Notes: generated by a model from the sequence alone, not told the origin. A stretch of DNA of 64,000 nucleotides from CAVOKN01 sp963696505 (GCA_963696505.1 CAVOKN010000001.1:1-64000); one strand, 5' to 3'; positions 10,706-20,412 are shown, numbered from the stretch's first letter. Numbers and translations: made by a program.

Positions 10706-11552
10706 GACAGGTGCTCCGCCCCGCGGCCCTGCCTGCTAGCCGATTCGGGCCGATTCCGGGTTTCAGGCGTAACTTGGCAATGTGTTCCAGATGCGCGGCA
10801 TCGCGCGCTTCGTTCCAGGTGCCGGCGCCGGGGAGGCCCAGCGCCGGCACGCCGTGGTACCACAGGGTGTGGCAGTCGGATTCGCCTTCCACCAGCACGA
10901 CGAACGCCGGCGTGCCCAGCCGCTCCAGTCCGTAGAGCTGGGGCTTGTCGCCGCGGCGCCAGGCGAAGCGCGGATCGCCCGGGAGGGAGGCGGCGAGCCC
11001 GCAGCGGATGCGTATCGCCACCTCGGCGCCCGAGCGGTCGCGGTAAGGGATGCGCAGTGCGGGGGCACCCCGGTAGCGGATGTCGCTCAATCCAACGGAA
11101 CGTAGGAAGGTCTCGGGCAGCTTCTTGAGCGCGGCGTAGGCACCCAGTGTTGCAGCGTTGCAGTGTTGTTCGGGGGGTATTCCTGCACCACCCCCGGGGG
11201 GTTGCGCTTCGGGCGACCGGCCTTCGTTTCTCGGTGCGAGAGTCAGTGCGGACGGGCCGGGTGTTTGCCGGGCATAGCCATGTTTGGCCGCCTCGAAGAA
11301 CAAGGTGCCCAGGGTGATGCCGCCGTCCGCATCGATCGATCGCCACACCGCGCGGGTGTCGGCTTCGCGGTAGTTCTCGGCACGCCGGCTCCAGGCATCC
11401 CACAGTTCGAAGCCGTCCTCGCCGAGCCCGGACTTCAATGCCATGCCGATGCGCAGCCACAGCGCGCGTTCGTCGGCGGTAAGGCAGTCGAGGGCCTGGC
11501 CGATCCGCTCCCGGTGGGCGGCGAGATCGATCGGCTCCCCGGCTCGCCCCAT
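10665..11552 (-). pseudogene. Island primase-like protein (PriCT-2 + Toprim), 3' truncated
   Basis: ATG 11552 lies 5 bp after the alpA stop. The N-terminal half resembles the PriCT-2 primase-associated domain (ERALWLRIGMALKS, LWDAWSRRAENYRE). The second half has a Toprim-like core (FVVLVEGESDCHTLWYHG, VPALGLPGAGTWNEA), as in phage/P4-type primases. After about 10760 the frame runs antisense through the histidine-kinase fragment, so the native C-terminus is lost. Together with alpA and the integrase it marks a P4-like integrative island. Confidence 0.65.
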
Positions 11553-11556
11553 GGCT

Positions 11557-11769
11557 TCAGCCCTGGCGGCTGCGTTGGACCTGCTCGGCAATCCAGGCCT
11601 GGACGTCGGCTTCGAGCCAGCCCACGGCGCGGGCGCCGAGCGAGACCTGGGCGGGGAAGCCGCCGGCCTTGATCCGCTCGTAGATGGTGCTGCGGGCCAG
11701 GCCGGTGCGGGCCGTGACCTGCTTGAGCCGCAGGATGGTGGACAGCGGCGGGTGGATCGCTTCGTTCAT
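11557..11769 (-). CDS. alpA: AlpA-family excisionase/regulator
   Basis: A 70-residue helix-turn-helix protein: LRLKQVTARTGLARSTIYER, IKAGGFPAQVSLGARAVGWL, EADVQAWIAEQVQ. This is the standard AlpA/MerR-like fold of P4-type island regulators that activate integrase expression or act in excision. ATG 11769 follows a gaggcaa ribosome site. It lies directly before the primase-like gene in the usual island order. Confidence 0.88.
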   Translation of the reverse strand: MNEAIHPPLSTILRLKQVTARTGLARSTIYERIKAGGFPAQVSLGARAVGWLEADVQAWIAEQVQRSRQG

Positions 11770-13027
11770 CGGCGTTGCCTCGCGGATGGTGATGGATGAT
11801 CCATCGTGGCATGACGAAGCCGTGCAGGGGCGCGGATTCGTGGCTTAACTGCGGCCACGAATCGGCTTGACAGATTGGATTTCAGTGCATGCGGGATGCG
11901 TGACCGGGGGCGGCGCCTTGATTCGCCGGGTGTTACGCGAGGAGTCGGTTCGCCCTGGACAGATTGTTTCGTCCGGCGCAAGCGGATTCGTGCCTTGGCG
12001 ATGGCACGATGGCCGCGCGCCGTCCGACGGATTGGCCGGAGAATGCGCATTGGTAGCCTGCGCGGGAAAGCGGACGAGCAGGTGGAGAAGGGTTTTCCAC
12101 GGGGCCGCCGCCGGCCCTTCTCAGGCCAGGGGCGAGCGGCGCGGTGGGAAACCCGCCGGCCGCAGAGTTGTCATAGCGGCAGGAGTTGCCTGGCGGCGCA
12201 TAGCCCCATGCATTCCGCGTGGCAAGCGGACTGCGCATTCCCGCCCGGGGTCGAACGGATTTCGCTGGCTGAGTCAGCCCGAGTGATGCACGTCAAGCAT
12301 CGCCCTTGCTCGCAAGAGCGCCCAAACCGGTCTGACTTCCTGCAAGCCGGTGGCCGCAAGGCCCGGAGGTTCTCGTCGGGGTTGGTCCTGGAGGCTGCGG
12401 CAGTCGTTGCCAGGGTCGTACTCCTCCAGTACGCCGGCGTCGTTGTTCGCCAGCGTTGCGCCAGCATCCCCTCACCGATTCGGTCGCTGTTCTTCCTGCG
12501 CCCGGGGGCGGTCGTCGATCGCCACCATCGTCGCGTCGTCACTACGCGGGCGCAAGCCGGTAGTGACGACGCGCGCCATGCCGCAGCCGGCAAGGACTTG
12601 CCGGGGGCTGGCGCAAGTGATGATCTCCAGTGACGGGCTCCCCGCCCGTCGTCAGTCGGGACCGCGCAAGGCGGTTCCTTTCTGCCCGCGCCCCGCGGGT
12701 GCAGTGCTACGCCTCGCCAATCTGGCGAACCCCGGAGCCCTGGGTCAAGGGCTCATCTCGATGGAACGACTTCCCGCAGGAAGCGCCATCGACGCCAATG
12801 CCGCGTGCCGCGGCGGCAGGCAGCACACCAACGGCACGAAGCGGGCGTGGTGTCCCGTGTCCCTCGTGGTTCCCGACACGCTCAGGCGTGCGGGACGGAC
12901 AGAAACACTTACCGGACAGGATTCGACACCAGCAGTGCAAGACAGGGGCGTGGCGCGACGAAGGTACGGATGCGACGAGATGGGCCGGGCCACGCCGCCA
13001 GGTTGGAGTTCGGGAATGCTTACCACA
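11770..13027. other. 1.26-kb gap between alpA and the integrase
   Basis: Several long open frames exist on both strands but all are Arg/Pro/Gly-rich, overlap one another and show no family signature, as expected from high-GC chance frames. No RNA gene or IS end was recognised. It is probably decayed island DNA. Confidence 0.4.
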
Positions 13028-14236
13028 TCAGGCCGCCTTGAACGGCAGGACCTTGGCGCCCTTGGCGAGCGCATCGACGTGGTCGGCCCAGGCCTGCATC
13101 ATGCGGGCGCGCTCGGGCAGGTAATCGGCGCGGTTGTAGGCGCCGCGCACTTCGTTGCGCTCGCAGTGGGCGAGCTGGCGTTCGATGACGTCGGAGCGCC
13201 AGCCCTGCTCGTTGAGGAGGGTGCTGGCCACGGCGCGAAAGCCATGGCCGGTCATCTTGCCCTTGTAGCCCAGGCGGTAGAGGGCGAAGAGCATGGTGTT
13301 GTTGCTGATCGGCTTGTCGCGGTTGCGCCCGGGGAAGACGAAGCGGCTGCCGCCGCCGAGCGCCTTGAGTTCTTCGAGGATCGCCACGGCCTGGCGGGAA
13401 AGTGGCACGACGTGTTCGGTTCTTGCCTTCATGCGCTCTCCCGGGATGATCCACAGGCCGGCCTCCAGGTCGATCTCCGACCACAGTGCGCCGATCAGCT
13501 CGCCGGTGCGCACGAAGGTGAGGACCATCAGTTGCAGGGCAAGCAGGGTCTGCCGCTCGCCCAGCTTGTCGTAGGTGGCGATGGCGCGCAGCAGCTCCGG
13601 CAGTTCCTCGGGCCGAACCGCCGCCTGGTTCTTCTTGACGTGGGGGGTGAGCGCACCGCGCAGGTCGGCCGCGAGGTCGCGGGTGCAGCGTCCGGTGGCA
13701 ATGCCGTAGCGGAACACCTGCCCGCATACTTGCAGCACGCGGTGGGCAAGGTCGTAGGCGCCGCGCTCTTCGATCTTGCGCACGGCGGCCAGCAGCTCGG
13801 GCGCTTCGATCTGGGCGATGGGGCGCGCACCGATGGCAGGGAAGATGTTGTGTTCCAGCCGGCGCAGCACGTCGGCGGCGTGGTGCGCCACCCAGGTATG
13901 GACTTGCTTGCCGAACCACTCCCGCGCCACCGCCTCGAAGGAGTTTTCCGCGGCAAGCTTTGCCTTGAGCTTGTCGGCGCGGCGCTCGGCGGACGGATCG
14001 AGCCCGGCGGCCAGGCGCTGGCGCTCGGCATCGCGCCGGTTGCGCGCTTGCTTGAGCGAGACCTCGGGATAGACCCCGAGCGAGAGCGACTTTTCCTTGC
14101 CGGCCACCCAGTAGCGCAACCGCCAGTACTTGCGCCCGTCGGCGTAGATCCACAGCTGCAGGCCCTTGTCGTCGGCGAGCTTGCGCAGGGCCTTGCCACC
14201 GGTGGTCGCGCTACGGCACTTGGGATCGGTCAGCAT
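13028..14236 (-). CDS. P4-type tyrosine recombinase (island integrase)
   Basis: A 402-residue integrase. The N-terminal DUF4102 arm-binding domain is MLTDPKCRSATTGGKALRK plus GRKYWRLRYWVAGKEKSLSL and YPEVSLKQARNRRDAERQRL. The catalytic domain has Arg in LTFVRTGELIGALWSE, His-x-x-Arg in GHGFRAVASTLLNEQG, His in ERQLAHCERN and the nucleophile Tyr in VRGAYNRADYLPERARMM. ATG 14236 follows a GGAG; a GTG at 14272 is an alternative. It lies 166 bp from the 3' end of tRNA-Ser(CGA), the classical site for this family. It appears intact. Confidence 0.92.
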   Translation of the reverse strand: MLTDPKCRSATTGGKALRKLADDKGLQLWIYADGRKYWRLRYWVAGKEKSLSLGVYPEVSLKQARNRRDAERQRLAAGLDPSAERRADKLKAKLAAENSFEAVAREWFGKQVHTWVAHHAADVLRRLEHNIFPAIGARPIAQIEAPELLAAVRKIEERGAYDLAHRVLQVCGQVFRYGIATGRCTRDLAADLRGALTPHVKKNQAAVRPEELPELLRAIATYDKLGERQTLLALQLMVLTFVRTGELIGALWSEIDLEAGLWIIPGERMKARTEHVVPLSRQAVAILEELKALGGGSRFVFPGRNRDKPISNNTMLFALYRLGYKGKMTGHGFRAVASTLLNEQGWRSDVIERQLAHCERNEVRGAYNRADYLPERARMMQAWADHVDALAKGAKVLPFKAA

Positions 14237-14265
14237 CGTGGTAACTCCGGCAACCGTGGATTTCG

Positions 14266-14290
14266 TTACCACGGTCTCTTACCACGGTCT
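14266..14290. repeat. Direct repeats next to the integrase (candidate arm-type sites)
   Basis: The 12-mer ttaccacggtct occurs at 14266-14277 and 14279-14290. A shorter cttaccac lies at 14310-14317 and an inverted gtggtaac at 14238-14245. Clustered copies next to the int start and the tRNA end are typical of integrase or excisionase arm sites; binding is inferred. Confidence 0.45.
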
Positions 14291-14401
14291 TGGCCCGGCT
14301 TGCAACGGACCTTACCACACCGCCCGGGAGGGGTATCCGGGTGCTTTAGTCTGATTCTATAGGTGTTTTCGGACTTTACTGGACGACTGTGGATGTCGTC
14401 G

Positions 14402-14491
14402 TGGCGGAGAGGGTGGGATTCGAACCCACGATAGAGTTTCCCCTATTCCGGTTTTCGAGACCGGCCCGTTCAACCGCTCCGGCACCTCTCC
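14402..14491 (-). tRNA. serU: tRNA-Ser (anticodon CGA)
   Basis: On the minus strand the acceptor arms GGAGAGG and CCTCTCC pair, the anticodon stem CCGGT/ACCGG encloses CTCGAAA (anticodon CGA, codon UCG), and the T arm contains GGGTTCGAATCCC. There is a long variable arm (class II) and an encoded GCCA end at 14402-14405. It lies downstream of serS on the same strand, and its 3' end faces the integrase, marking the island attachment site. Confidence 0.95.
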
Positions 14492-14597
14492 GTTTGCCCT
14501 GCTGTACTGCGCGCTTCCGGTTTTGGCTCCGGCCGCGCTTCCCTGCGCTCGATCAAGGCTCGGGAGGCGCGGATTCTAGCACCAAAGCCACCGCTTC

Positions 14598-15965
14598 CTA
14601 GGCTCTGACTATCGTTCTGACTATCGTTTCCAGACCGCCCATGTAGGCTTTGAGGGCAGCCGGGACGGTGACGCTGCCGTCGGCATTCTGGCAGTTCTCC
14701 AGCACCGCCACCAGGGTGCGGCCGACCGCGAGGCCGGAGCCGTTGAGCGTGTGCACCAGTTCGTTCCTGCCCTTTTCGTTCTTGAAGCGTGCCTGCATGC
14801 GCCGCGCCTGGAAGGCTTCGAAGTTGCTGCAGGAGGAGATCTCGCGATAGGTGTTCTGGGCCGGCAGCCACACTTCCAGGTCGTAGGTCTTGGCCGCGGA
14901 AAAGCCCATGTCGCCGGTGCACAGGGCGACACGGCGATAGGGCAGCTCCAGCATTTCCAGAATGATCTCGGCATGGTGCGTGAGTTCTTCAAGCGCCGCC
15001 CAGGAGTTGTCCGGGTGCTCGATGCGCACCAGTTCCACCTTGTCGAACTGGTGCTGGCGGATCATGCCGCGGGTGTCCTTGCCGTAGGAGCCGGCCTCGG
15101 AACGGAAGCACGGGGTATGGCAGACGAATTTGAGCGGCAGCGCGTCGCGTGCCAGGATCACGTCGCGCACGATGTTGGTCACCGGCACTTCGGCGGTGGG
15201 GATAAGGTACATGCGGCGGTTGCGGTCCAGGCCGACGGCCTCGTGCAGGATGTCGCTGGAATCATGCACCGCCGGCAGTTCCGCCGGACCGCCGGGGCGC
15301 TGCATCTGGAACAGGTCGGCCTCGAACTTGGGCAGCTGGCCGGTGCCGAACATGCTGTCGCCATTGACCAGGTAGGGCGCGTAGACCTCGGTGTAGCCGT
15401 GTTGCCCGGTGTGTACGTCGAGCATGAACTGGGCAAGGGCGCGATGCAGGCGCGCCACGGCGCCGCGCATCAGGGTGAAGCGCGCGCCGCTGATCTTGGA
15501 CGCGGTTTCGAAATCGAGGCCGCCCAGGGCGCTGCCGATGTCGACGTGGTCCTTCACCGCGAAGTCGAAGCTGCGCGGCGTGCCCCAGCGATGCACCTCG
15601 ACGTTGTCGTCGGCGCTGCGGCCCGGCGGCACGCTTTCGTGGGGCAGGTTGGGGACGACCGAAACGAATTCGTTGACCCGCGCCAGCAGGGTTTCGAGGT
15701 CCGATTCGTTCTGCTTCAGCGCGTCGCCGATGCCGGCCACTTCCTGCATCACGGCGGCGGTGTCCTCGCCCCTGGCCTTGAGTTGGCCGATCTGCTTGCT
15801 GAGCGCGTTGCGCCTGGCCTGCAGTTCCTGGGTGCCGGTCTGGAGTTGCTTGCGCTCGGCTTCCAGGGCGTGGAAGGCGGCGACATCGAGCGGCGTGCCG
15901 CCGCGGGTGGCGAGGCGCTGGGCGATCTGTTCGGGGTTGTTTCTCAGCAGTTGGATGTCGAGCAT
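14598..15965 (-). CDS. serS: Seryl-tRNA synthetase
   Basis: Class II aminoacyl-tRNA synthetase charging tRNA-Ser. Start ATG 15965 gives MLDIQLLRNNPEQIAQRLAT; longer frames upstream are not conserved-looking. The N-terminal long coiled-coil arm (residues ~30-105) binds the variable arm of the tRNA. Catalytic motifs are visible: YLIPTAEVPVTN, motif 2 CFRSEAGSYGKDTRGMIRQH and motif 3 near NGSGLAVGRTLVAVLENCQN. Length (455 residues) is slightly above the usual 425-430. The cognate tRNA-Ser gene lies 107 bp downstream on the same strand. Confidence 0.96.
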   Translation of the reverse strand: MLDIQLLRNNPEQIAQRLATRGGTPLDVAAFHALEAERKQLQTGTQELQARRNALSKQIGQLKARGEDTAAVMQEVAGIGDALKQNESDLETLLARVNEFVSVVPNLPHESVPPGRSADDNVEVHRWGTPRSFDFAVKDHVDIGSALGGLDFETASKISGARFTLMRGAVARLHRALAQFMLDVHTGQHGYTEVYAPYLVNGDSMFGTGQLPKFEADLFQMQRPGGPAELPAVHDSSDILHEAVGLDRNRRMYLIPTAEVPVTNIVRDVILARDALPLKFVCHTPCFRSEAGSYGKDTRGMIRQHQFDKVELVRIEHPDNSWAALEELTHHAEIILEMLELPYRRVALCTGDMGFSAAKTYDLEVWLPAQNTYREISSCSNFEAFQARRMQARFKNEKGRNELVHTLNGSGLAVGRTLVAVLENCQNADGSVTVPAALKAYMGGLETIVRTIVRA

Positions 15966-16032
15966 GGGCTTGTGGCCGTGTTGAGCCGGTGCGGGCAGCG
16001 CACCACAAAACGATCGGTGCGCATGGCGCACC

Positions 16033-17340
16033 CTACTTGCCTGCTTTTCGGTCGAGCTCCCGCAGGTGGGCGAGCTTTTCCGCGATCTTCGCTTCCAGGC
16101 CGCGGCCGGAGGGTTTGTACCACTGCACCGGCGCCATGCCGTCTGGAAAGTAGCTCTCCCCGGCGGCATAGGCCTCGGGCTCGTCCTGGGCGTAGCGGTA
16201 GTCCTTGCCGTGGCCCAGGGATTTCATCAGCCGCGTCGGCGCATTGCGCAGGTGTATCGGCACCGGCCGCGAGCCGTCCTCGGCAACGAAGGCGCGCGCG
16301 GCATTATACGCAACGTAAACCCGGTTCGATTTCGCCGCACAGGCGAGAAAGATCACCGCTTGCGCCAGCGCCAGTTCGCCTTCCGGCGAACCGAGGCGCT
16401 CGTAGGTCTGGCAGGCTTCCAGCGCCAAAGTCAGTGCCCGCGGATCGGCGAGACCGATGTCCTCCACCGCCATGCGCACCACGCGCCGCCCGATGTAGAG
16501 CGGATCGGCGCCGCCGTCGAGCATGCGCAGCATCCAGTACAGCGCAGCATCGGGATCGGAGCCGCGCACCGACTTGTGCAGGGCCGAGATCTGGTCGTAG
16601 AAGGCATCACCCCCCTTGTCGAAGCGGCGCAGCTTCTGCGCCACGGCGTTATCGAGAAAGGCCGCATCGATATGCGCGGTGGGTGCCGCCCGCGCCGCGG
16701 TACGGATCTGCTCCAGCAGGTTGATGAGGCGCCGCGCGTCGCCGTCGGCGAACCCGATCAGGCGGTGGCGGGCATCGTCGTCGAAGTCCAGATCCGCCAG
16801 CGCCCGGCCGCGGGCGCGCTCGAACAGGACGCCCAGCTCGTCCTCCGACAGGCTCTTCAGCACATAGACCGCCGCGCGCGACAGCAGCGCCGAATTGACC
16901 TCGAAGGACGGGTTCTCGGTGGTGGCGCCGATGAAGGTGATGACGCCCTGCTCGACGTAGGGCAGGAAGGCGTCCTGCTGCGCCTTGTTGAAGCGATGCA
17001 CTTCATCGACGAAGAGGATGGTGCGGCGCCCGCTCTGGGCAAGCGTGAGCTGCGCCCGCTCCACCGCCTCGCGGATGTCCTTGACGCCGGACAACACGGC
17101 CGACACGGCTATGAATTCGGCATCGAAAGCCTGGGCCATGAGCCGCGCCAGCGTGGTCTTGCCCACGCCCGGCGGTCCCCACAGGATCATCGAATGGGGC
17201 GTGCCGGACTCGAAGGCCAGACGCAGCGGCCTGCCCGGGCCGAGCAGGTCGCCCTGCCCCACCACTTCGTCCAGGCTGCCCGGCCGCAGCACTTCCGCCA
17301 GCGGGGCGTGGGGCGATGCGGTGGAGAACAGATCGGTCAC
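16033..17340 (-). CDS. rarA: Replication-associated recombination protein A (AAA+ ATPase)
   Basis: A 435-residue RarA/MgsA/WRNIP1 clamp-loader-like ATPase that acts at stalled replication forks. Walker A is GPPGVGKTTLARLMAQ, Walker B FVDEVHRFNKAQQDAF and sensor 1 GATTENPSFEVNSALLSR. The C-terminal tetramerisation region contains DALYWMLRMLDGGADP-like sequence and AVEDIGLADPRAL. Gene order lolA-rarA-serS is common in proteobacteria, and the genes are closely spaced on one strand. Confidence 0.95.
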   Translation of the reverse strand: MTDLFSTASPHAPLAEVLRPGSLDEVVGQGDLLGPGRPLRLAFESGTPHSMILWGPPGVGKTTLARLMAQAFDAEFIAVSAVLSGVKDIREAVERAQLTLAQSGRRTILFVDEVHRFNKAQQDAFLPYVEQGVITFIGATTENPSFEVNSALLSRAAVYVLKSLSEDELGVLFERARGRALADLDFDDDARHRLIGFADGDARRLINLLEQIRTAARAAPTAHIDAAFLDNAVAQKLRRFDKGGDAFYDQISALHKSVRGSDPDAALYWMLRMLDGGADPLYIGRRVVRMAVEDIGLADPRALTLALEACQTYERLGSPEGELALAQAVIFLACAAKSNRVYVAYNAARAFVAEDGSRPVPIHLRNAPTRLMKSLGHGKDYRYAQDEPEAYAAGESYFPDGMAPVQWYKPSGRGLEAKIAEKLAHLRELDRKAGK

Positions 17341-17391
17341 TGCGGATCGATCAGCGAAAGTCAGTCGCTGCGCGACGGCGGCAGGGGCCGC

Positions 17392-18012
17392 TCATTCGCC
17401 CACGACATCCGCGCCGGCGGGTGGGGCGAAGCGGAACTGCTCGGCGTCGAGCCTGGGGTTGCGCTCGAAGCGGGCGAACAGCAGGGTCGTCGTCTGGCCG
17501 AAGTTGTCGCGCAGCTCCATCAGCCGCGGCAGGTTGTCGCGAAAGCCGATGCGCACCCGCTCGAAGCTGCCATCCTGGGCCTTGGGTGTCGCCTCCAGCA
17601 TCTCCAGGCCGTCCTTCTGGCCGCCATCCTTGAGATCGAAGTTCCTTTCCAGCGCGTCGTCGCCGGCAAGCAGCGCGGCGGGGCTTGCGCCCAGGGCCTG
17701 GCCGAGCTTCCTTACCGTCACCTGGTTCAGGTCCTTGTCATAGACCCAGAGCTTCTCGCCGTCGCCGACGATGAGCTGGGCATAGGGCTTGTCGTAGGCC
17801 CAGCGGAACTTGCCGGGGCGGGAGAAACTCATGTTGCCCTCCGCCTCCTGGGGCCGGCCCGACGACTTGCCGATCACGATCTGGCGGAACTCGGCCTTGC
17901 CCGAACGCGTGCCATCGAGGAAGGCGCGCAGTTGCGCCACGCCCCCCGCGGTAGCGGCGCCGGGCAGTGCCGCGCAAAGCGCAGCAAACAGCAAGGGGAT
18001 TGCTTTCGTCAT
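17392..18012 (-). CDS. lolA: Outer-membrane lipoprotein carrier protein LolA
   Basis: Periplasmic chaperone taking lipoproteins from LolCDE to LolB. ATG 18012 gives a signal peptide (KAIPLLFAALCAALPGAATA, cleavage near residue 22). The mature part shows LRAFLDGTRSGKAEFRQIV, MSFSRPGKFRWAYDKPYAQL and IVGDGEKLWVYDKDLNQVTV, typical of LolA's barrel strands. It is 206 residues long. It follows ftsK by 26 bp and precedes rarA, the common ftsK-lolA-rarA order. Confidence 0.94.
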   Translation of the reverse strand: MTKAIPLLFAALCAALPGAATAGGVAQLRAFLDGTRSGKAEFRQIVIGKSSGRPQEAEGNMSFSRPGKFRWAYDKPYAQLIVGDGEKLWVYDKDLNQVTVRKLGQALGASPAALLAGDDALERNFDLKDGGQKDGLEMLEATPKAQDGSFERVRIGFRDNLPRLMELRDNFGQTTTLLFARFERNPRLDAEQFRFAPPAGADVVGE

Positions 18013-18037
18013 AGTGTCCTCCGCGCAGTGACGGCCG

Positions 18038-20347
18038 TCACTCGGCTCGCGCCGGCACCAGCACCTCGCGGTTGCCATTGGCGCCCATCGCCGAAACCAG
18101 GCCGGAACGTTCCATCTGCTCGATCAGCCGGGCCGAGCGGTTGTAGCCGATGCGCAGGTGGCGCTGCACCAGCGAGATCGACGGCCGCCGCGTCTTGAGC
18201 ACCACTTCCACCGCCTGGTCGTAGAGCGGATCGGCCTCGCCCTCGCCATTGCCATTGCCGCCCTCGCCGGCGAGTTCGCCCTCGTTTTCGTCCATGCCAC
18301 CCTCCAGAATTCCTTCCACGTAGTCCGGTTGAGCCACGCTTTTCAGGTGCTCCACCACCTTGTGCACTTCGCCGTCGGCGACGAAGGCCCCATGCACCCG
18401 CACCGGCACGCCGGTGCCCGGCGCGAGGTAGAGCATGTCGCCCTGGCCGAGCAGGGCTTCGGCGCCCATCTGGTCGAGAATGGTGCGGGAATCGACCTTG
18501 CTCGATACCTGGAAGGCGATGCGGGTCGGGATGTTGGCCTTGATCAGGCCGGTGATCACGTCCACGGATGGCCGCTGGGTGGCGAGGATGAGGTGGATGC
18601 CGGCCGCGCGCGCCTTCTGGGCGAGGCGGGCGATCAGTTCCTCGACCTTCTTGCCCACCACCATCATCAGGTCGGCCAGCTCGTCGATCACCACCACGAT
18701 GTAGGGCAGGTGCTGCAGCGGCTCCGGGCTCTCCGGCGTGATGCTGAAGGGGTTGGTGAGGGGCTTGCCCGCCTTCTCCGCCTCGTGCAGCTTGTTATTG
18801 AAGCCGGCGAGATTGCGCACGCCCAGCGTCGACATCAGCTTGTAACGGCGGTCCATCTCGCCGACGCACCAGTTGAGCGCGTTGGCGGCGTGCTTCATGT
18901 CGGTGACCACTGGTGCCAGCAGGTGGGGAATGCCCTCGTAGATCGAAAGTTCGAGCATCTTCGGGTCCACCATGATCAGGCGTACCTGGCGCGGTTCGGC
19001 CTTGTAGATCAACGACAAAATCATGGCATTGATCGCCACCGACTTGCCCGAACCGGTGGTGCCGGCCACCAGCAGGTGAGGCATGCGCGCGAGGTCCACC
19101 ACCAGCGGCTGGCCGCCGATGTCCTTGCCCAGGGTGAGCGTGAGGGGCGACGCCATGTCGTGGTAGGCCTTCGACCCGAGGATTTCCCCCAGCCGCACGG
19201 TCTGGCGCCGCGCGTTGGGGATCTCCAGCCCCATGCAGGACTTGCCGGGAATGGTCTCCACCACACGGATGCTGACCACCGACAGCGCCCGTGCCAGGTC
19301 CTTCACCAGGTTCACCACCTGGCTGCCCTTGACGCCCACCGCCGGTTCGACCTCGTAACGGGTGATCACCGGCCCCGGATAGGCCGCCAGCACCTTGACC
19401 TCCACGCCGAAGTCGGCGAGCTTGCGCTCGATCAGCCGCGAGGTGAATTCCAGGGTCTCGGGCGAAGGCGGCTCGACGTCGCGCCCGGCCTCGTCGAGCA
19501 GCGCCAGCGGCGGAACGATGCCTCCCGGAAGGTCGTGGAACAGCGGCTGCTGGCGTTCCTTGTCGCGGCGGGCGGACTTCGGGATGTCCAGTTCCACGGG
19601 TTCGATGCGCAGGGGCTCCTGATCTTCGAGGCGCTTGCGCACCGTTTCGACGACCGCCTCGCGCTGGCCCGCGGCCTCGCGCCCGGCGCGCCGGTCCTGC
19701 CAGTTGTACCAGGCGTTGAGGGTTGCGGCGAGCAGCCACTCCAGCCCGGCCCCGGTTCGTTCCGAGAGCTTGATCCAGGAGAGCCCGGTGAACAGGCTGA
19801 ATCCCGCCGCCATCAGCGCCAGCAGCAGCAAGGTGCCGCCGAGGTAGCCGAAGGTGCGCGCCACCAGATTGCCGACTTCGTGACCGACCATGCCGCCCGG
19901 CATCAGGGGAAGCGCAGCATGGATGGAGTGGAAGCGTATCGCCTCCAGGCCGCTGCTTGCCACCAGCAGGACCAGGAAACCCGCCAGGGCAATGAAGAAG
20001 GGGCGCCGGTCGGTGATCAGGCCGGCGTTGATGCGCCGGTAGCCCCAGAACACCGCCACGAGGCAGAAGGCCACCCACCACCAGGCGGAGAGCCCGAACA
20101 GGTAGAGCATGATGTCTGCCAGCCAGGCACCGAAGCGGCCGCCGGGGTTGCTGACGCGGGCTACGCTGGAAGTCGCCGACCAGCCCGGATCGGCCCGGTT
20201 GTAGCCGCCGAGGATCAGGGCGAGATAGACGGCGGCCCCGCCCAGCACCAGCCAGCGCGCCTCCTGCAGGAGGACGACGATCTTTTCGGGCAGCGGCTGG
20301 GAGGTGGGCTTGGCGGGCACGCGGCGAACGGACTGGGTTGGGCGCAT
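18038..20347 (-). CDS. ftsK: DNA translocase FtsK
   Basis: Septal DNA pump coordinating chromosome segregation with division. About four N-terminal membrane segments (residues ~25-190), a short linker, then the motor domain: LVAGTTGSGKSVAINAMI (Walker A), IVVVIDELADLMMV (Walker B), ILATQRPSVDVITGLIKANI. The C-terminal gamma winged helix (RPSISLVQRHLRIGYNRSAR) would read polar KOPS-like sequences. At 769 residues it lacks the long Pro/Gln linker of E. coli FtsK and is close to short SpoIIIE-like forms. A Gly/Asn/Glu-rich stretch precedes the gamma domain. Confidence 0.95.
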   Translation of the reverse strand: MRPTQSVRRVPAKPTSQPLPEKIVVLLQEARWLVLGGAAVYLALILGGYNRADPGWSATSSVARVSNPGGRFGAWLADIMLYLFGLSAWWWVAFCLVAVFWGYRRINAGLITDRRPFFIALAGFLVLLVASSGLEAIRFHSIHAALPLMPGGMVGHEVGNLVARTFGYLGGTLLLLALMAAGFSLFTGLSWIKLSERTGAGLEWLLAATLNAWYNWQDRRAGREAAGQREAVVETVRKRLEDQEPLRIEPVELDIPKSARRDKERQQPLFHDLPGGIVPPLALLDEAGRDVEPPSPETLEFTSRLIERKLADFGVEVKVLAAYPGPVITRYEVEPAVGVKGSQVVNLVKDLARALSVVSIRVVETIPGKSCMGLEIPNARRQTVRLGEILGSKAYHDMASPLTLTLGKDIGGQPLVVDLARMPHLLVAGTTGSGKSVAINAMILSLIYKAEPRQVRLIMVDPKMLELSIYEGIPHLLAPVVTDMKHAANALNWCVGEMDRRYKLMSTLGVRNLAGFNNKLHEAEKAGKPLTNPFSITPESPEPLQHLPYIVVVIDELADLMMVVGKKVEELIARLAQKARAAGIHLILATQRPSVDVITGLIKANIPTRIAFQVSSKVDSRTILDQMGAEALLGQGDMLYLAPGTGVPVRVHGAFVADGEVHKVVEHLKSVAQPDYVEGILEGGMDENEGELAGEGGNGNGEGEADPLYDQAVEVVLKTRRPSISLVQRHLRIGYNRSARLIEQMERSGLVSAMGANGNREVLVPARAE

Positions 20348-20412
20348 GCGCCCGATCGCCGCGGATTATAGTGGAAGGCCGCCGCAGCTTCGGCGGCCGA
20401 AACGCGTTCCTG

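Noticed and set aside
12350..14362. 670-codon plus-strand frame across the integrase
   Set aside because: Overlaps the integrase antisense and has no recognisable domain.
14751..18198. Long plus-strand frames opposite serS, rarA and lolA
   Set aside because: Shadows of well supported minus-strand genes.
18158..20371. Long plus-strand open frame of 737 codons opposite ftsK
   Set aside because: Antisense of a clear FtsK; composition rich in His/Gln/Arg, no start with ribosome site.
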